Source: Ruegeria sp. THAF33
GTDB lineage: Bacteria > Pseudomonadota > Alphaproteobacteria > Rhodobacterales > Rhodobacteraceae
Direction of reading: 5' to 3'
Length of the DNA stretch: 64,000 nucleotides
Assembly: GCF_009363615.1 (NCBI RefSeq)
Contig: NZ_CP045384.1
Span: 102,501 to 166,500, forward strand
Positions 33,003-43,002 of the stretch are shown one piece after another. Position 1 is the stretch's first letter; each line of letters begins with the position of its first letter. The position numbers and the translations under genes were made by a program. A model generated the notes under the pieces. That model was not told where the DNA came from. It was given only the letters and a program-made list of their open reading frames with translations, and made no database searches.

Positions 33003-35456
33003 ATGTCCGAGAAGAATCTGCCGTCACATGCCCGCGTGGTCATCGTGGGCGGAGGTGTCATGGGGGTCGGTCTGGCCTATCATCTGGCGCATGAAGGGTG
33101 GGGCGCTGACACCGTCCTGCTGGAAAAGGCCGAGCTGACCAGCGGCAGCACCTGGCATGCAGCAGGGCAGATCACGCATTCGACGTCCAGCTTTGGGCTG
33201 GGGAAATGCGTGGATTACAACATTGGCCTGTACTCTGGTCAGTTGGAGGCCGAAACCGGCCAGCCCGTCACATGGCATGGCTGCGGTTCGTTCCGTCTGG
33301 CCTATACCGAGGATGAGATGGACTGGTTGCGTCACACCTTGTCGGTTGGTCGGTCTCTGGGCTTCAATATCGAGCTTGTCGGCCCCGAAAAGGTGGCTGA
33401 ACTGCATCCGTTCTACAATCTCGAAGGCGTTCTGGGCGCGCTGCATACGCCGGATGACGGGCATGTGGACCCGACCAATGTGACCATGGCCATGGCCGCT
33501 GGAGCACGGCAAAAAGGTGTTCGCATCTTTCGCAGCTGCCGCGCCACCAACATCACGCAAGCCGAGAATGGCGAATGGGTGGTTGAGACCGAGCAAGGCA
33601 CCATCACCTGCGAGCATGTGGTGAATGCAGGCGGCACCTATGCAAGGCAAATGGGCGAGTGGTCGGGGCTGCAACTGCCGATGACCTCGATGACGCACCA
33701 TTACTTCGTGACCGAACCGGTGCCTGAATTCCAGAACTTGGACACCGAACTGCCGGTGATCCGTGATGACCGCAAGGTCTCGGGCTATATCCGGATGGAG
33801 CAGCAGCGCGGTCTGATCGGGATTTACGAAAAAGAGAACCCGAACTCGGTCTGGCATGATCACTGCCCATGGGAATACGAAAACTGGTTGTTCGACGCGG
33901 ATTACGACCGGGTGATGCCGTGGCTTGAGGAAAGCCTGAACCGGATGCCGATCTTTGCCGAACTGGGCATTCAGCGCGACGTGCACGGGGCGATCTCGCA
34001 CCCGCCGGATGGCAACCCTTTGATCGGACCAGCGCCGGGGGTTCGGAACTATTGGTGCTGCTGCGGGACGCAGATCGGCATCGGCTGGGGGCCGGGTCTG
34101 ACCCGCGAACTGGCGCGCTGGATGGTGCATGGCGCAGCTGACATCTCGATGCGCGAATACGACCCGCGCCGGTTCGGCAGCTATGCCACCAAGGACTGGC
34201 AGGTGATCAAGGCCGAGGAAGATTACTGCTTGCGCCACGAAATTCCCTTCCCGCATTTCAACCGTTTGGAGGGGCGACCCATCAAGCCGTCGCCGCTGTA
34301 TGAACTGCTGAAATCCAAGGGTGCGGTGCATGAAGAGGCCTATGGTTTTGAGCGCCCCCGCTGGTTCGCGCGGGACGGTGTGGAGCAGCGCGACCACTAT
34401 TCCTTCCGCCGCACCCCCGCTGACGACATGGTCGCGGCTGAGGTCAAAGCGGTGCGCGAAAGCGTCGGCATCATGGATGTTACCGCCTTTACCAAGGTCG
34501 AGGTCACGGGTCCGGACGCTTACGCTCTGCTGGACCGGCTGACCGCCAACCGAATGCCGCAAAAGGTCGGCTCGATCACACTGACCCATATGCTGAACCG
34601 CCGCGGCCGTATCGAATTGGAGACCACGATTGTCCGCATGGCCGACGACCGATTCTATCTGGTTTGTGCGGCGTTCTTCGAACAGCGCTTGCTGGATCAT
34701 CTGGCGCAGCAGCGCGCGGATGAGGATGTGCAGATCACCGCTCTGTCCTCTGACTGGTCTGCCCTGTCCCTGAACGGCCCCCGCTCGCGCGACGTGCTGG
34801 CGCGCTGCACCGATGCCGATCTGACCAATGCCGGGTTCCGCTGGCTTTCCGCGCAGGAAATCACCATCGCCGGTCACAAGGTCTGGGCCTTCCGCATGTC
34901 CTATGCCGGGGAACTGGGCTGGGAACTGCACATGCCGAACGCCGCATGCCTCGACGTCTACAACGCGCTTTGGGCGGCAGGTGAGGCGCATGGCATCACC
35001 GACTACGGCAGCTTTGCCATGAACGTGATGCGAATGGAGAAGGGCTTCAAAGGCGCGGGCGAGTTGACCAACGAGGTCACTCTGGCCGAGGCCGACGTGC
35101 TGCGTTTTGCGCGCACCGACAAGGATTATCTGGGCAAGGACAAGACGCTCAACACCGACCTGCCCTGGATCTGTGCCTATCTTTCAATCGAACCGGATGG
35201 AGAGATTGATGGGCATGGCGGAGAGGCGGTGCTGCTGGACGGGCGCGTCGTCGGGTCCACGGCGTCGGTCGCTTATGGCCACACCGTCGGCAAGATTCTG
35301 GCCTTTGCATACCTCAAGCCCGAAGCGGCCAAGGCCGGGACACAGCTGGAGGTCGTGATCCATGGCCAACCCCGTGCCGCCCGTGTTCTGGACAAACCTG
35401 CTTACGACCCCGACAGTTTGCTGCCCCGCAGTGACGCCATACTGGAGACCGCTTGA
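33003..35456 (+). CDS. FAD-dependent dehydrogenase with GcvT folate-binding half (dimethylglycine/sarcosine dehydrogenase-like)
   Basis: 817 aa, normal for the family. FAD motif VVIVGGGVMGVGLAYHL at 12-28, and the conserved SGSTWHAAGQ (about 46-55), where flavin is often covalently bound to His. From about 435 onward the protein matches aminomethyltransferase GcvT (YALLDRLTANRMPQKVG; MNVMRMEKGFKGAGELTNE). Enzymes of this kind oxidatively remove methyl groups from N-methylated glycine or betaine derivatives and pass formaldehyde units to tetrahydrofolate. First gene of the plus arm; ATGA overlap with the next gene. Confidence 0.93.
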   Translation: MSEKNLPSHARVVIVGGGVMGVGLAYHLAHEGWGADTVLLEKAELTSGSTWHAAGQITHSTSSFGLGKCVDYNIGLYSGQLEAETGQPVTWHGCGSFRLAYTEDEMDWLRHTLSVGRSLGFNIELVGPEKVAELHPFYNLEGVLGALHTPDDGHVDPTNVTMAMAAGARQKGVRIFRSCRATNITQAENGEWVVETEQGTITCEHVVNAGGTYARQMGEWSGLQLPMTSMTHHYFVTEPVPEFQNLDTELPVIRDDRKVSGYIRMEQQRGLIGIYEKENPNSVWHDHCPWEYENWLFDADYDRVMPWLEESLNRMPIFAELGIQRDVHGAISHPPDGNPLIGPAPGVRNYWCCCGTQIGIGWGPGLTRELARWMVHGAADISMREYDPRRFGSYATKDWQVIKAEEDYCLRHEIPFPHFNRLEGRPIKPSPLYELLKSKGAVHEEAYGFERPRWFARDGVEQRDHYSFRRTPADDMVAAEVKAVRESVGIMDVTAFTKVEVTGPDAYALLDRLTANRMPQKVGSITLTHMLNRRGRIELETTIVRMADDRFYLVCAAFFEQRLLDHLAQQRADEDVQITALSSDWSALSLNGPRSRDVLARCTDADLTNAGFRWLSAQEITIAGHKVWAFRMSYAGELGWELHMPNAACLDVYNALWAAGEAHGITDYGSFAMNVMRMEKGFKGAGELTNEVTLAEADVLRFARTDKDYLGKDKTLNTDLPWICAYLSIEPDGEIDGHGGEAVLLDGRVVGSTASVAYGHTVGKILAFAYLKPEAAKAGTQLEVVIHGQPRAARVLDKPAYDPDSLLPRSDAILETA

Positions 35457-36538
35457 TGAGCCTGCCCGATACGATGAGAGCCATGGTCACAATGGGCCAT
35501 GGTGGTCTGGAACAGATGGTGATGCAGGAAGACTGGCCGCGCCCCGAACCCGCGGCCGGTGAAGTTCTGATCAGGGTCGCAGCCTGCGGCCTGAACAATA
35601 CCGACGTCAATACGCGGTCCGGCTGGTATTCCAAGACCGTCACGGATGCGACCACCGGTGGCGCATTCGAGGAAGTCGGTGAAGAAGACCCGACATGGGG
35701 CGGCAACCCGATCACCTTCCCGCGCATTCAAGGCGCAGATGTCTGCGGCCGTATCGTGGCCGTTGGCGAGGGCGTGGACAGCGCTCGTATAGGCGAGCGT
35801 GTCATCACGGATGGTTGGCTTCGAGATCCGGCTGATCCCGGCAACATGAACAAGACAGGGTATTTTGGTTCGGAACGCGATGGCGGGTTCGCCGAATATA
35901 CCACGACTCTGGCGGTCAATGCGGTGCCGATCACTTCGGACCTGTCGGATGCCGAACTGGCCACATTCTCCTGTTCCTATTCTACCGCCGAAGGGATGCT
36001 GTCCCGTGCCAACGTGACGGAAAAAGACACCGTTCTTGTGCCCGGTGCCTCTGGCGGGGTGGGTGGTGCTTTGGTTCAATTGGCCAAACGCCGTGGCGCG
36101 CGTGTGATTGCAATGGCATCCGAATCCAAACACGCCGACGTCGCCGATCTTGGCCCTGATGTGATATTGCCCCGCACACCTGAAGATCTGCGGTCGGCGC
36201 TGGGCGACGAGAAGATCACCGTGGTCGCCGATGTGGTAGGTGGCCCTTACTGGCCGAACCTGATCGACGTACTGGAGCGCGGCGGGCGCTACACCTGTTC
36301 GGGGGCCATTGCAGGTCCGATGGTCGAACTTGACCTTCGGACGTTCTATCTGCGCGATCTGACCTTCACCGGTTCGACCGTGATCGGACCCGAGGTCATG
36401 AAGAACCTCGTGGCATATATTGAAGCCGGCGAAATCAAGCCGGCTCTGGCCGCAACCTATCCTTTGGAGGAGTTGCGGGAAGCTCAAGCGGCGTTCATCG
36501 CCAAACAGCACACCGGCAATATCGTGGTGGTGCCATGA
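35453..36538 (+). CDS. MDR-superfamily alcohol dehydrogenase/quinone oxidoreductase-like protein
   Basis: 361 aa. GroES-like N terminus (about 10-160) with [16 protein letters not shown], where the usual catalytic-zinc Cys is Asn, so it is more like the zinc-free quinone oxidoreductase branch. Rossmann NAD(P) motif [20 protein letters not shown] at about 197-216. It could reduce acryloyl-type enones or other activated double bonds; an acrylate-handling role next to DddQ is possible but unproven. Four-base overlaps on both sides. Confidence 0.88.
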   Translation: MMSLPDTMRAMVTMGHGGLEQMVMQEDWPRPEPAAGEVLIRVAACGLNNTDVNTRSGWYSKTVTDATTGGAFEEVGEEDPTWGGNPITFPRIQGADVCGRIVAVGEGVDSARIGERVITDGWLRDPADPGNMNKTGYFGSERDGGFAEYTTTLAVNAVPITSDLSDAELATFSCSYSTAEGMLSRANVTEKDTVLVPGASGGVGGALVQLAKRRGARVIAMASESKHADVADLGPDVILPRTPEDLRSALGDEKITVVADVVGGPYWPNLIDVLERGGRYTCSGAIAGPMVELDLRTFYLRDLTFTGSTVIGPEVMKNLVAYIEAGEIKPALAATYPLEELREAQAAFIAKQHTGNIVVVP

Positions 36539-37113
36539 CGCTGGATGATGTTCTCGAGGCGGCCCGCCAATTGCATCAGGCGCATCCTGACCTTGCCGCG
36601 TTTGCATCATGGCCGGACGATCTGACACCGACGGGTTTGCAGCCTGCTCACATTCCGGCGACCGATCTGGTGGGCGATTTTGGCCTTGATGGCGTGGCGC
36701 CAACCCGTGATCTGGTCGCGGCGATCAAGGCCAGCGCGCATCTGGCGCAATGGAAACACACATATACAGAAGAGGAAGTCGGTGCGGATTTCCTGAATCG
36801 GTACGGGTATTACGAACTGTTCGGACCGACCGGGCATTTCCACTCGACCCAATTGCGCGGCTACGTGGGATATTGGGGCGCGGGTCTGGACTATGACTGG
36901 CACAGCCATCAGGCGGAAGAGCTGTATCTGACCCTTGCGGGCGGAGCGGTTTTTCGCAGCAACGAGGATGAAACCTTCGTCGGCCCGAACCAGACACGAC
37001 AGCACAAAAGCTGGCAAAGCCACGCCATGATAACGACGGACCAACCGATCCTGACCTTTGTCCTGTGGCGAGGCGAAGGGATGGGCGACCTGCCCAGAAT
37101 GGACGCCGCATGA
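36535..37113 (+). CDS. dddQ: DMSP lyase DddQ (cupin)
   Basis: 192 aa, exactly the length known for roseobacter DddQ. The cupin metal site is intact: Tyr120, His123, His125, Glu129, Tyr131 and His163 ([13 protein letters not shown] and QSHAM), matching from memory the residues reported for Ruegeria DddQ including the catalytic tyrosine base. DddQ splits dimethylsulfoniopropionate into dimethyl sulfide and acrylate in the cytoplasm. It sits in the middle of the coupled plus-arm operon between an MDR oxidoreductase and three enolase-superfamily genes, a context reported before for dddQ loci in roseobacters. In vivo substrate specificity is not provable from sequence. Confidence 0.92.
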   Translation: MTLDDVLEAARQLHQAHPDLAAFASWPDDLTPTGLQPAHIPATDLVGDFGLDGVAPTRDLVAAIKASAHLAQWKHTYTEEEVGADFLNRYGYYELFGPTGHFHSTQLRGYVGYWGAGLDYDWHSHQAEELYLTLAGGAVFRSNEDETFVGPNQTRQHKSWQSHAMITTDQPILTFVLWRGEGMGDLPRMDAA

Positions 37114-38216
37114 AAATCACCCGCATCCGAATTTACCAGACCGGGCTTCCCTATGTCGGCGGTACCTATGCCTGGGGTGCGGGAAACGCGATTGAAACGG
37201 CCATCGCATCGGTGGTGGTAATCGACACTGACGCGGGTTTGCGGGGCTGCGGTGAGTTCACGCCCTGTGGCGAAAACTACATGGTGGCCCATTCCGAAGG
37301 TGTGGCTGCGCTGGCGCGTCTTGTCGCCGGCAAACTGCTGGGCGAGGATCCGCGTCAGGTGGGGCGGATCGAGCACTTGATGGACCATCTGGTACAGGGG
37401 CATGGCTATGCCAAGGCGCCGTTCGATGCGGCATGCTGGGATATCCTGGGTCAGGCGTGTGATCAGCCGGTCTGGATGCTGTTGGGCGGCAAGCTGACGG
37501 ATGGCGCGCCAATGTACCGGGTCGCGCCGCAGAAAGCGGTCGACGAAACCGTGGCCGAGATGGACCGGTACCGGGAACAGGGTTATCGGCAGTTTCAGGT
37601 CAAAGTGGGCAGCGACTGGGCCAGTGACATTGACCGGATCCGCACCACTGTGCCGTTGCTGAAACCCGGCGAGAAAGCCATGGCCGATGCCAATCAGGGC
37701 TGGCGCGTGGACGATGCGATCCGCGTTGCACGCGAGACCCGGGATCTGGATTTCATTCTCGAACAACCTTGCCGCACGTATGAGGAATGCCAGCAAGTGC
37801 GCCGGATTGCCGAGCAGCCATTGAAGTTGGATGAATGCGTGACCGGGATCCATATGGCCCAGCGTATCGTCGCAGACCGGGGGGCAGAGATTTGTTGTCT
37901 CAAGATCTCGAACCTTGGCGGCATCAGCAAAGCCCGGCGGGTACGGGATTACCTGATCGACAACCGCATCCCTGTGGTCAGCGAAGACACCTGGGGAGGA
38001 GAGATCACGTCTTCGGTTGTCGCCCATTTTGCGGCGTCGACCCCGCCTGAATACCTGCAGAACACCACGGATCTGATGAACTACAACACGCGATCTACGG
38101 GCGTCGGCGGTCCTGTCGTTAAAGACGGAAAGCTTTATGCAAACAATACGCCGGGATTGGGTGTAACCCCCGATTTTGAAAGCCTCGGCGCACCCGTGGC
38201 GGAGTATGCTCTATGA
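37110..38216 (+). CDS. Mandelate racemase/muconate lactonizing family enzyme (enolase superfamily), paralogue 1
   Basis: 368 aa from ATG 37110 (ATGA with dddQ stop). Metal ligands Asp193 (ADAN), Glu218 (LEQP) and Asp241 (LDEC); acid/base lysines Lys165 (QVKVG) and Lys265 (CLKIS) on opposite sides of the site. This Lys/Lys set is typical of racemase/epimerase members such as proline-betaine or amino-acid racemases. Begins [15 protein letters not shown], unlike the longer frame from 37065. First of three tandem paralogues. Confidence 0.92.
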   Translation: MKITRIRIYQTGLPYVGGTYAWGAGNAIETAIASVVVIDTDAGLRGCGEFTPCGENYMVAHSEGVAALARLVAGKLLGEDPRQVGRIEHLMDHLVQGHGYAKAPFDAACWDILGQACDQPVWMLLGGKLTDGAPMYRVAPQKAVDETVAEMDRYREQGYRQFQVKVGSDWASDIDRIRTTVPLLKPGEKAMADANQGWRVDDAIRVARETRDLDFILEQPCRTYEECQQVRRIAEQPLKLDECVTGIHMAQRIVADRGAEICCLKISNLGGISKARRVRDYLIDNRIPVVSEDTWGGEITSSVVAHFAASTPPEYLQNTTDLMNYNTRSTGVGGPVVKDGKLYANNTPGLGVTPDFESLGAPVAEYAL

Positions 38217-39319
38217 AGATTGAAACCATTACCGTTTTTCAGGTCGATTTGCCGCTCGAGCATCCCTATTGGCTTTCCGGGGGGCGCCTGAAGTTCGAAA
38301 CGCTTGATGCGACGCTGGTCAAGCTCGAAACCGATACCGGTCTGGTCGGCTGGGGCGAGGGCACGCCCTGGGGGCACACCTATGTACCCGCGCACGGGCC
38401 GGGCATCCGGGCCGGGATCGAAACGATGGCCCCTTTCATCCTGGGCCTTGATCCGCGTCGCGTGCTGGACGTGGAACGGGCCATGGATCTAGCCTTGCCC
38501 GGACATCTCTATGCTAAAAGCCCCGTAGACATGGCCTGCTGGGATATTGCCGGTCAGGCGGCGGGCTTGCCGATTGCCGATCTGATGGGCGGCGGATCGC
38601 GGACACCGCGCCCGATCGCGTCCTCGGTCGGGGCAAAAACCGTCGAGGAAACACGCGAGGTCATGGAGCGGTATCGCAAGCGCGGCTATGTCGCGCATTC
38701 GGTGAAGATCGGCGGTGATGTCGCGCGGGACATTGCCCGAGTGCGGGATGTGGAAAGCATCCGGCAACCCGGAGAGATTGTTCTGTATGATGTCAACCGT
38801 GGCTGGACACGCCAGCAGGCCTTGCGGGTGATGAGCTCCTGCGAAGACCTGAACGTGATGTTCGAGCAACCCTGCGAAACACTGGATGATATCGCGGCGA
38901 TCTCGGGGCTTCATGCGTCCCCTGTGTCTGTGGACGAGTCCCTTGTGACCTTGCAGGATGCCGTCCGGATTGCCCACGATGGTCTGGCCCAGATATTCGG
39001 GATCAAGCTGAATCGCGTGGGTGGCCTGACCAAGGCCGCGCGGATGCGCGATATCGCGCTGGCCCATGGAATAGACATGTTCGTAATGGCCACCGGTGGA
39101 ACGGTTCTGGCCGATACCGAGGCGCTGCATCTGGCCGCCACGATCCCGGATGATCATTGCCACGCGGTTTGGGCCTGTCAGGACATGATCACGGTTGATG
39201 TTGCAGGTGGTCGAGGGCCCCGCAACGTCGATGGCCATCTGCATCTGCCCGAAGCGCCGGGGCTGGGCGTGCATCCGGACGAAGCCGCATTGGGTGATCC
39301 AGTGGGAGAATATGCTTGA
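38213..39319 (+). CDS. Mandelate racemase/muconate lactonizing family enzyme, paralogue 2
   Basis: 368 aa. Ligands Asp193 (YDVN), Glu218 (FEQP), Asp241 (VDES); lysines Lys165 (SVKIG) and Lys265 (GIKLN). Distinctive lid loop LEHPYWLSGGRLKF near residue 15-28, different from its neighbours, suggests a different substrate. Overlaps both neighbours by four bases. Confidence 0.92.
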   Translation: MKIETITVFQVDLPLEHPYWLSGGRLKFETLDATLVKLETDTGLVGWGEGTPWGHTYVPAHGPGIRAGIETMAPFILGLDPRRVLDVERAMDLALPGHLYAKSPVDMACWDIAGQAAGLPIADLMGGGSRTPRPIASSVGAKTVEETREVMERYRKRGYVAHSVKIGGDVARDIARVRDVESIRQPGEIVLYDVNRGWTRQQALRVMSSCEDLNVMFEQPCETLDDIAAISGLHASPVSVDESLVTLQDAVRIAHDGLAQIFGIKLNRVGGLTKAARMRDIALAHGIDMFVMATGGTVLADTEALHLAATIPDDHCHAVWACQDMITVDVAGGRGPRNVDGHLHLPEAPGLGVHPDEAALGDPVGEYA

Positions 39320-40419
39320 GAATTGACAAGATAACACTCTGGTCCGTCGATCTGACCAGTCATGAAACCTATCACATGGCTGGCGGCAAGACCTGCGCGA
39401 CCGTGACGTCTCATATCCTGCGCCTTGAGACGGATACAGGTCTGACAGGTTGGGGCGAGGTCTGCCCGATCCCGCATTATCTGCCCGCCTATGCAAGTGG
39501 AGTACCGGGGGCCATCGCTGAAATGGGTCCCGAGATTCTCGGGATTTCGCCAATTGGGGTCGACGCACCGATGCGAAAGCTGGACGGGTTTCTGCAAGGC
39601 CACAGCTACGCGAAATCGATCGTCGACATTGCACTGTGGGATCTGTTCGGCCGCGCGGCGGGGGTGCCGGTTTACGCGTTGCTGGGCGGGTGGACTCGGG
39701 CGGATATGCCGCTTTATCATTCGATCACATGTATCGCGCCGGACGAAATGGCGCGCATCGCTAAGGCAGCCTTCCAGACGGGCATTCGGCAATTCCAGGT
39801 CAAGCTGGGTGTCGAGGGTGATTGGCAAGCCGACGCCGAGCGGCTGATCAAAGTGCGCGAAGCCGTTGGAACCGGACCGCTTGTGTATGGCGACTGGAAC
39901 TGCGGGGCATCGCGCCTTCAGGCAACGCGAACCGGGCGCGCGGTGGCGCATCTGGATGTGATGCTGGAACAGCCCTGTAAAACACTGGAAGACTGCGCCG
40001 CTGTTCGTCAGTCGACGGGTTTGCCTATGAAGATCGACGAAAATGCATTTGATCTTGCATCGCTGATGCGGGCGCATGAGTTGGGTTGCATGGACGCGGT
40101 GGCGCTGAAACTGTCGAAGTTCGGCGGTCTTTCGGCAATGCGCCGCGCACGCGATCTGACCGTGCAGCTGGGTGCCGAGATTTGTGCAGAATGCACCTGG
40201 GGATCGGATATCGTAACGGCGGCTTCGCTGCATTTTGCGGCTTCGACCCCGCATGGATCGCTGATGAACACTTGCGACTTGTCCTCTTACGTTGCCCCGC
40301 GCCTGTGTCCTGACGCACCAAACCGTGAAAACGGCCGGATTGCACCGCCCGAAGGCCCGGGTTTAGGTGTGACACCTGACCTCGAAATTCTTGACGCCCC
40401 GATTTTGGAGATTGATTGA
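39316..40419 (+). CDS. Mandelate racemase family enzyme, paralogue 3 (hydroxyproline-betaine 2-epimerase HpbD-like)
   Basis: 367 aa, TTG start overlapping the previous stop (TTGA). Ligands Asp193 (YGDWN), Glu218, Asp241; Lys163 (FQVKLG) and Lys265 (ALKLS). Length and Lys163/Lys265 agree with what I recall for HpbD of Pelagibaca, which epimerises 4-hydroxyproline betaine before Rieske-type and flavin demethylation steps. The Rieske and GcvT-type enzymes in this same regulon fit such a pathway. The exact substrate is inference. Confidence 0.9.
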   Translation: MRIDKITLWSVDLTSHETYHMAGGKTCATVTSHILRLETDTGLTGWGEVCPIPHYLPAYASGVPGAIAEMGPEILGISPIGVDAPMRKLDGFLQGHSYAKSIVDIALWDLFGRAAGVPVYALLGGWTRADMPLYHSITCIAPDEMARIAKAAFQTGIRQFQVKLGVEGDWQADAERLIKVREAVGTGPLVYGDWNCGASRLQATRTGRAVAHLDVMLEQPCKTLEDCAAVRQSTGLPMKIDENAFDLASLMRAHELGCMDAVALKLSKFGGLSAMRRARDLTVQLGAEICAECTWGSDIVTAASLHFAASTPHGSLMNTCDLSSYVAPRLCPDAPNRENGRIAPPEGPGLGVTPDLEILDAPILEID

Positions 40420-40420
40420 G

Positions 40421-41692
40421 ATGCTGAAGATCCAGACACAGTCCGAGTGGATAGCACGCGCAAAAGAGGTTCTGCCAGCTGGCGGTTTCGGCAACTTCGA
40501 TCCGGGCATCATCATCGCCCGTGGCGAGGGCTGCCATGTCTGGGACGAGGACGGGAAGGAATATATCGACTATCTGATCGGGTCCGGCCCGATGCTGCTG
40601 GGCCATGGCCACCCCGAGGTGATGGAAGCGGTGCTGGAGCAACTGCCCAAAGGAATGACCTTCTTCGCCAACAACAGCAAGGGCATCGAACTGGCCGAGG
40701 CCATCATCGAAGCCGTCCCCTGTTGCGAGCAGGTGCGTTTTGTTGCCTCTGGGGGCGAAGCAGACATGTACGCTTTGCGGCTGGCGCGTGCCTATACCGG
40801 GCGCGACAAGATCCTCAAGTTCGAAGGGGGGTATCACGGAATGAGCGCCGAGGCGCAGATGAGCCTGGCCCCCAGCCGCCGGGTCAATTTCCCGCAGGCC
40901 GTTCCCGACAGCGCCGGTATCCCCCAAAGCGTGGCCGAGCAGATGCTGATCGCGCCTTTCAATGATCTTGACGCGGTGGCGGCGCTGCTGGACGAACATG
41001 ATGATGTCGCTGCGATCATGGTCGAACCCTTGCAGCGGATCATCCAGCCCGAGCCGGGGTTTTTGCAGGGCTTGCGGACCTTGTGCGACAAATTTGGTGT
41101 GCTGCTGATTTTTGATGAGATCGTCACCGGGTTCCGTCTGGCTTACGGCGGCGCACAAGAGCGATATGGCGTGACCCCGGATATCTGTACGCTTGGCAAG
41201 ATCACCGGTGGTGGCTTCCCTCTGGCGGCATTGGGTGCCAGCACCGAGATCATGAAGCATTTCGACAAATCGAAAGTCGGAGAACAGGGCTGGCTGATGC
41301 AGTTGGGCACTTTGTCCGGCAACCCCATAGCCTCAGCGGCGGGGCTGAAGACGATGGAGGTTTTGCGGCGCGACGGCACCTATGAACACCTGCGCTCGAT
41401 TGGGAGGCAGTTGCAGCAGATGCAATCGGACGCTTTGAATGAGGCGGGCATCGCCCATCGCATCTGCGGTGACGAGACCTTGTTCGACATTTATTTCACC
41501 AAGGCCGAATGTCGGGATTATCGCAGCGCAAACCATGATGATCCGCAGCGCAATGCCACTTACAATGCAACGTTGCGGGCGCATGGGGTCTTCAAGGCTC
41601 CGGGCAAACTGTACCCGTCGCTGGCGGTTACCGAAGCGGATCTGGAACAGACCAGAGAGGCCGTTCGTCACGCCGTTGACGCGATTTCCTGA
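40421..41692 (+). CDS. Class III PLP aminotransferase (glutamate-1-semialdehyde mutase-like)
   Basis: 423 aa from ATG 40421 (TTGGAG upstream). Class III signature LLIFDEIVTGFRLAYGGAQE and PLP lysine in CTLGKITGGGFP (about residue 264). Closest in pattern to HemL-like aminotransferases, but heme synthesis is not implied because its neighbours are catabolic. It could transaminate a product of the betaine or acrylate route, such as malonate semialdehyde to beta-alanine. Last gene of the plus arm; hairpin at 41731 follows. Confidence 0.9.
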   Translation: MLKIQTQSEWIARAKEVLPAGGFGNFDPGIIIARGEGCHVWDEDGKEYIDYLIGSGPMLLGHGHPEVMEAVLEQLPKGMTFFANNSKGIELAEAIIEAVPCCEQVRFVASGGEADMYALRLARAYTGRDKILKFEGGYHGMSAEAQMSLAPSRRVNFPQAVPDSAGIPQSVAEQMLIAPFNDLDAVAALLDEHDDVAAIMVEPLQRIIQPEPGFLQGLRTLCDKFGVLLIFDEIVTGFRLAYGGAQERYGVTPDICTLGKITGGGFPLAALGASTEIMKHFDKSKVGEQGWLMQLGTLSGNPIASAAGLKTMEVLRRDGTYEHLRSIGRQLQQMQSDALNEAGIAHRICGDETLFDIYFTKAECRDYRSANHDDPQRNATYNATLRAHGVFKAPGKLYPSLAVTEADLEQTREAVRHAVDAIS

Positions 41693-41730
41693 ACGCGGGT
41701 CTGGCACAACGCAATCTGGCACAACGTAAA

Positions 41731-41760
41731 CGGGTCGCTGTTAAACTCAACAGCGACCCG
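41731..41760 (+). terminator. Strong hairpin after the ddd/enolase operon
   Basis: CGGGTCGCTGTT pairs perfectly with AACAGCGACCCG around a six-base loop. Placed 38 bases after the aminotransferase stop and before the convergent hemC end. No long T run follows, so it may be a Rho-assisted or bidirectional terminator. Confidence 0.6.
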
Positions 41761-41930
41761 CTACCTTTGGAAGCCGGGGGTCAGCCTCGCCCCCTCGAAT
41801 ACTGATTAAAACACCGGCAATCTGAAAACTTTTCGATACTTTCGAGACTGACCCGACTTCCTCTTCGGTATGTCACAGTAATGCCTGATCGCGCCGCCTG
41901 CTACAGTGATCAAGTTCACACTAAACGAAT

Positions 41931-42896
41931 TTATTTTGAATTTTTCCAATCGAATAGATCAGGCCCCGCCTGTTCAAGCAGTTCAGCCGCCATCGCGCGG
42001 GCCATCTCAGGCCCATCCTCGACGGGGCCGGTCATATCCCTGCTGGCGGTTTCCGTTCCGTCCGGGCGTAGCACTTCGCCCCGCAACCTTAGGGTGTCGC
42101 CGTCAAGTTCGGCAAGGCCGGCGATCGGGGTTTCGCAGGACCCGTCCAGCGCGGCCAGCAATGTGCGTTCAGCCGCCAGACGCCATCCCGTTTCGGTGTG
42201 ATGAATCGCGTCCAGCATTTCGGCCGCGCGCATGTCGTCGCTGCGCCGTTCGATGCCGATGGTGCCCTGCGCGATCGCCGGCAGCATGTCGTCAGGGGAA
42301 ATGGCGCTGGCCGGAACCTCATCCATTCCCAAACGGCGAATGCCTGCCATTGCCAGAAACGTGCAATCGGCAACCCCGTCTTCAAGCTTTTTCAGCCGTG
42401 TCTGCACGTTTCCGCGAAACTCGACCACTTTCAGATCCGGCCTCCGGTTCAGCAGCTGCGCCCGCCGCCGCAAGGACGAGGTGCCCACAACGGCGCCTTC
42501 GGGCAGATCGTGGATCGAGCCCAACCGCGGTGAGATGAAGGCGTCGCGCACATCCTCGCGCGGCAGGAACGTATCCAGGACCAGCCCTTCGGGTTGTTCA
42601 ACGGGCATGTCCTTTGTTGAATGAACGGCGATGTCGATCTCGGCGCGCAGCATCGCCTCTTCGATTTCCTTGGTGAACAAGCCCTTGTTGCCGATTTCCT
42701 TCAGCGGTCGATCCGCGTCGATCATGGCGCGATTGTCACCGGTCGTCTTGATCACTACGATTTCGAACGCATCCTGTGGCAGATCAAAGGCATCGCTCAG
42801 GCGTTCGCGCGTTTCATAGGCCTGAGCCAGAGCCAGCGGCGAGCCACGAGTGCCGATTCTGAGGGGCGATGCGGGGGTGGGCAGGGTCAAAGTCAT
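41931..42896 (-). CDS. hemC: Hydroxymethylbilane synthase (porphobilinogen deaminase)
   Basis: 321 aa from ATG 42896 (MTLTLPTPASPLRIGTRGSP). Family motifs IGTRGSPLALAQ (13-24), IAVHSTKDMP, VGTSSLRRRAQL and GSCETPIAGLA, the last with the cysteine that binds the dipyrromethane cofactor. It polymerises four porphobilinogens into hydroxymethylbilane in tetrapyrrole synthesis. Divergent from hemE across 106 bases, a logical pairing. Confidence 0.97.
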   Translation of the reverse strand: MTLTLPTPASPLRIGTRGSPLALAQAYETRERLSDAFDLPQDAFEIVVIKTTGDNRAMIDADRPLKEIGNKGLFTKEIEEAMLRAEIDIAVHSTKDMPVEQPEGLVLDTFLPREDVRDAFISPRLGSIHDLPEGAVVGTSSLRRRAQLLNRRPDLKVVEFRGNVQTRLKKLEDGVADCTFLAMAGIRRLGMDEVPASAISPDDMLPAIAQGTIGIERRSDDMRAAEMLDAIHHTETGWRLAAERTLLAALDGSCETPIAGLAELDGDTLRLRGEVLRPDGTETASRDMTGPVEDGPEMARAMAAELLEQAGPDLFDWKNSK

Positions 42897-43002
42897 GTGC
42901 ACAGCTTTAGTCGCGTCACATTGCCCTGACAATGGGGGCTGAGCTTGACAAATTGCCGCCGAAGGACGACCCGTTGCCAAAACCTGAATGCTGGGGACAA
43001 AC

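Noticed and set aside
40421..41692. hemL (glutamate-1-semialdehyde aminomutase) because hemC/hemE are nearby
   Set aside because: The gene is translationally linked to the catabolic operon, not to the heme genes, and class III aminotransferases of this type have many roles.
42897..43002. Possible chromosome origin near hemE, as in Caulobacter
   Set aside because: No DnaA box cluster or AT-rich core lies in the 106-bp hemC-hemE region; the gene context also differs from known origins.
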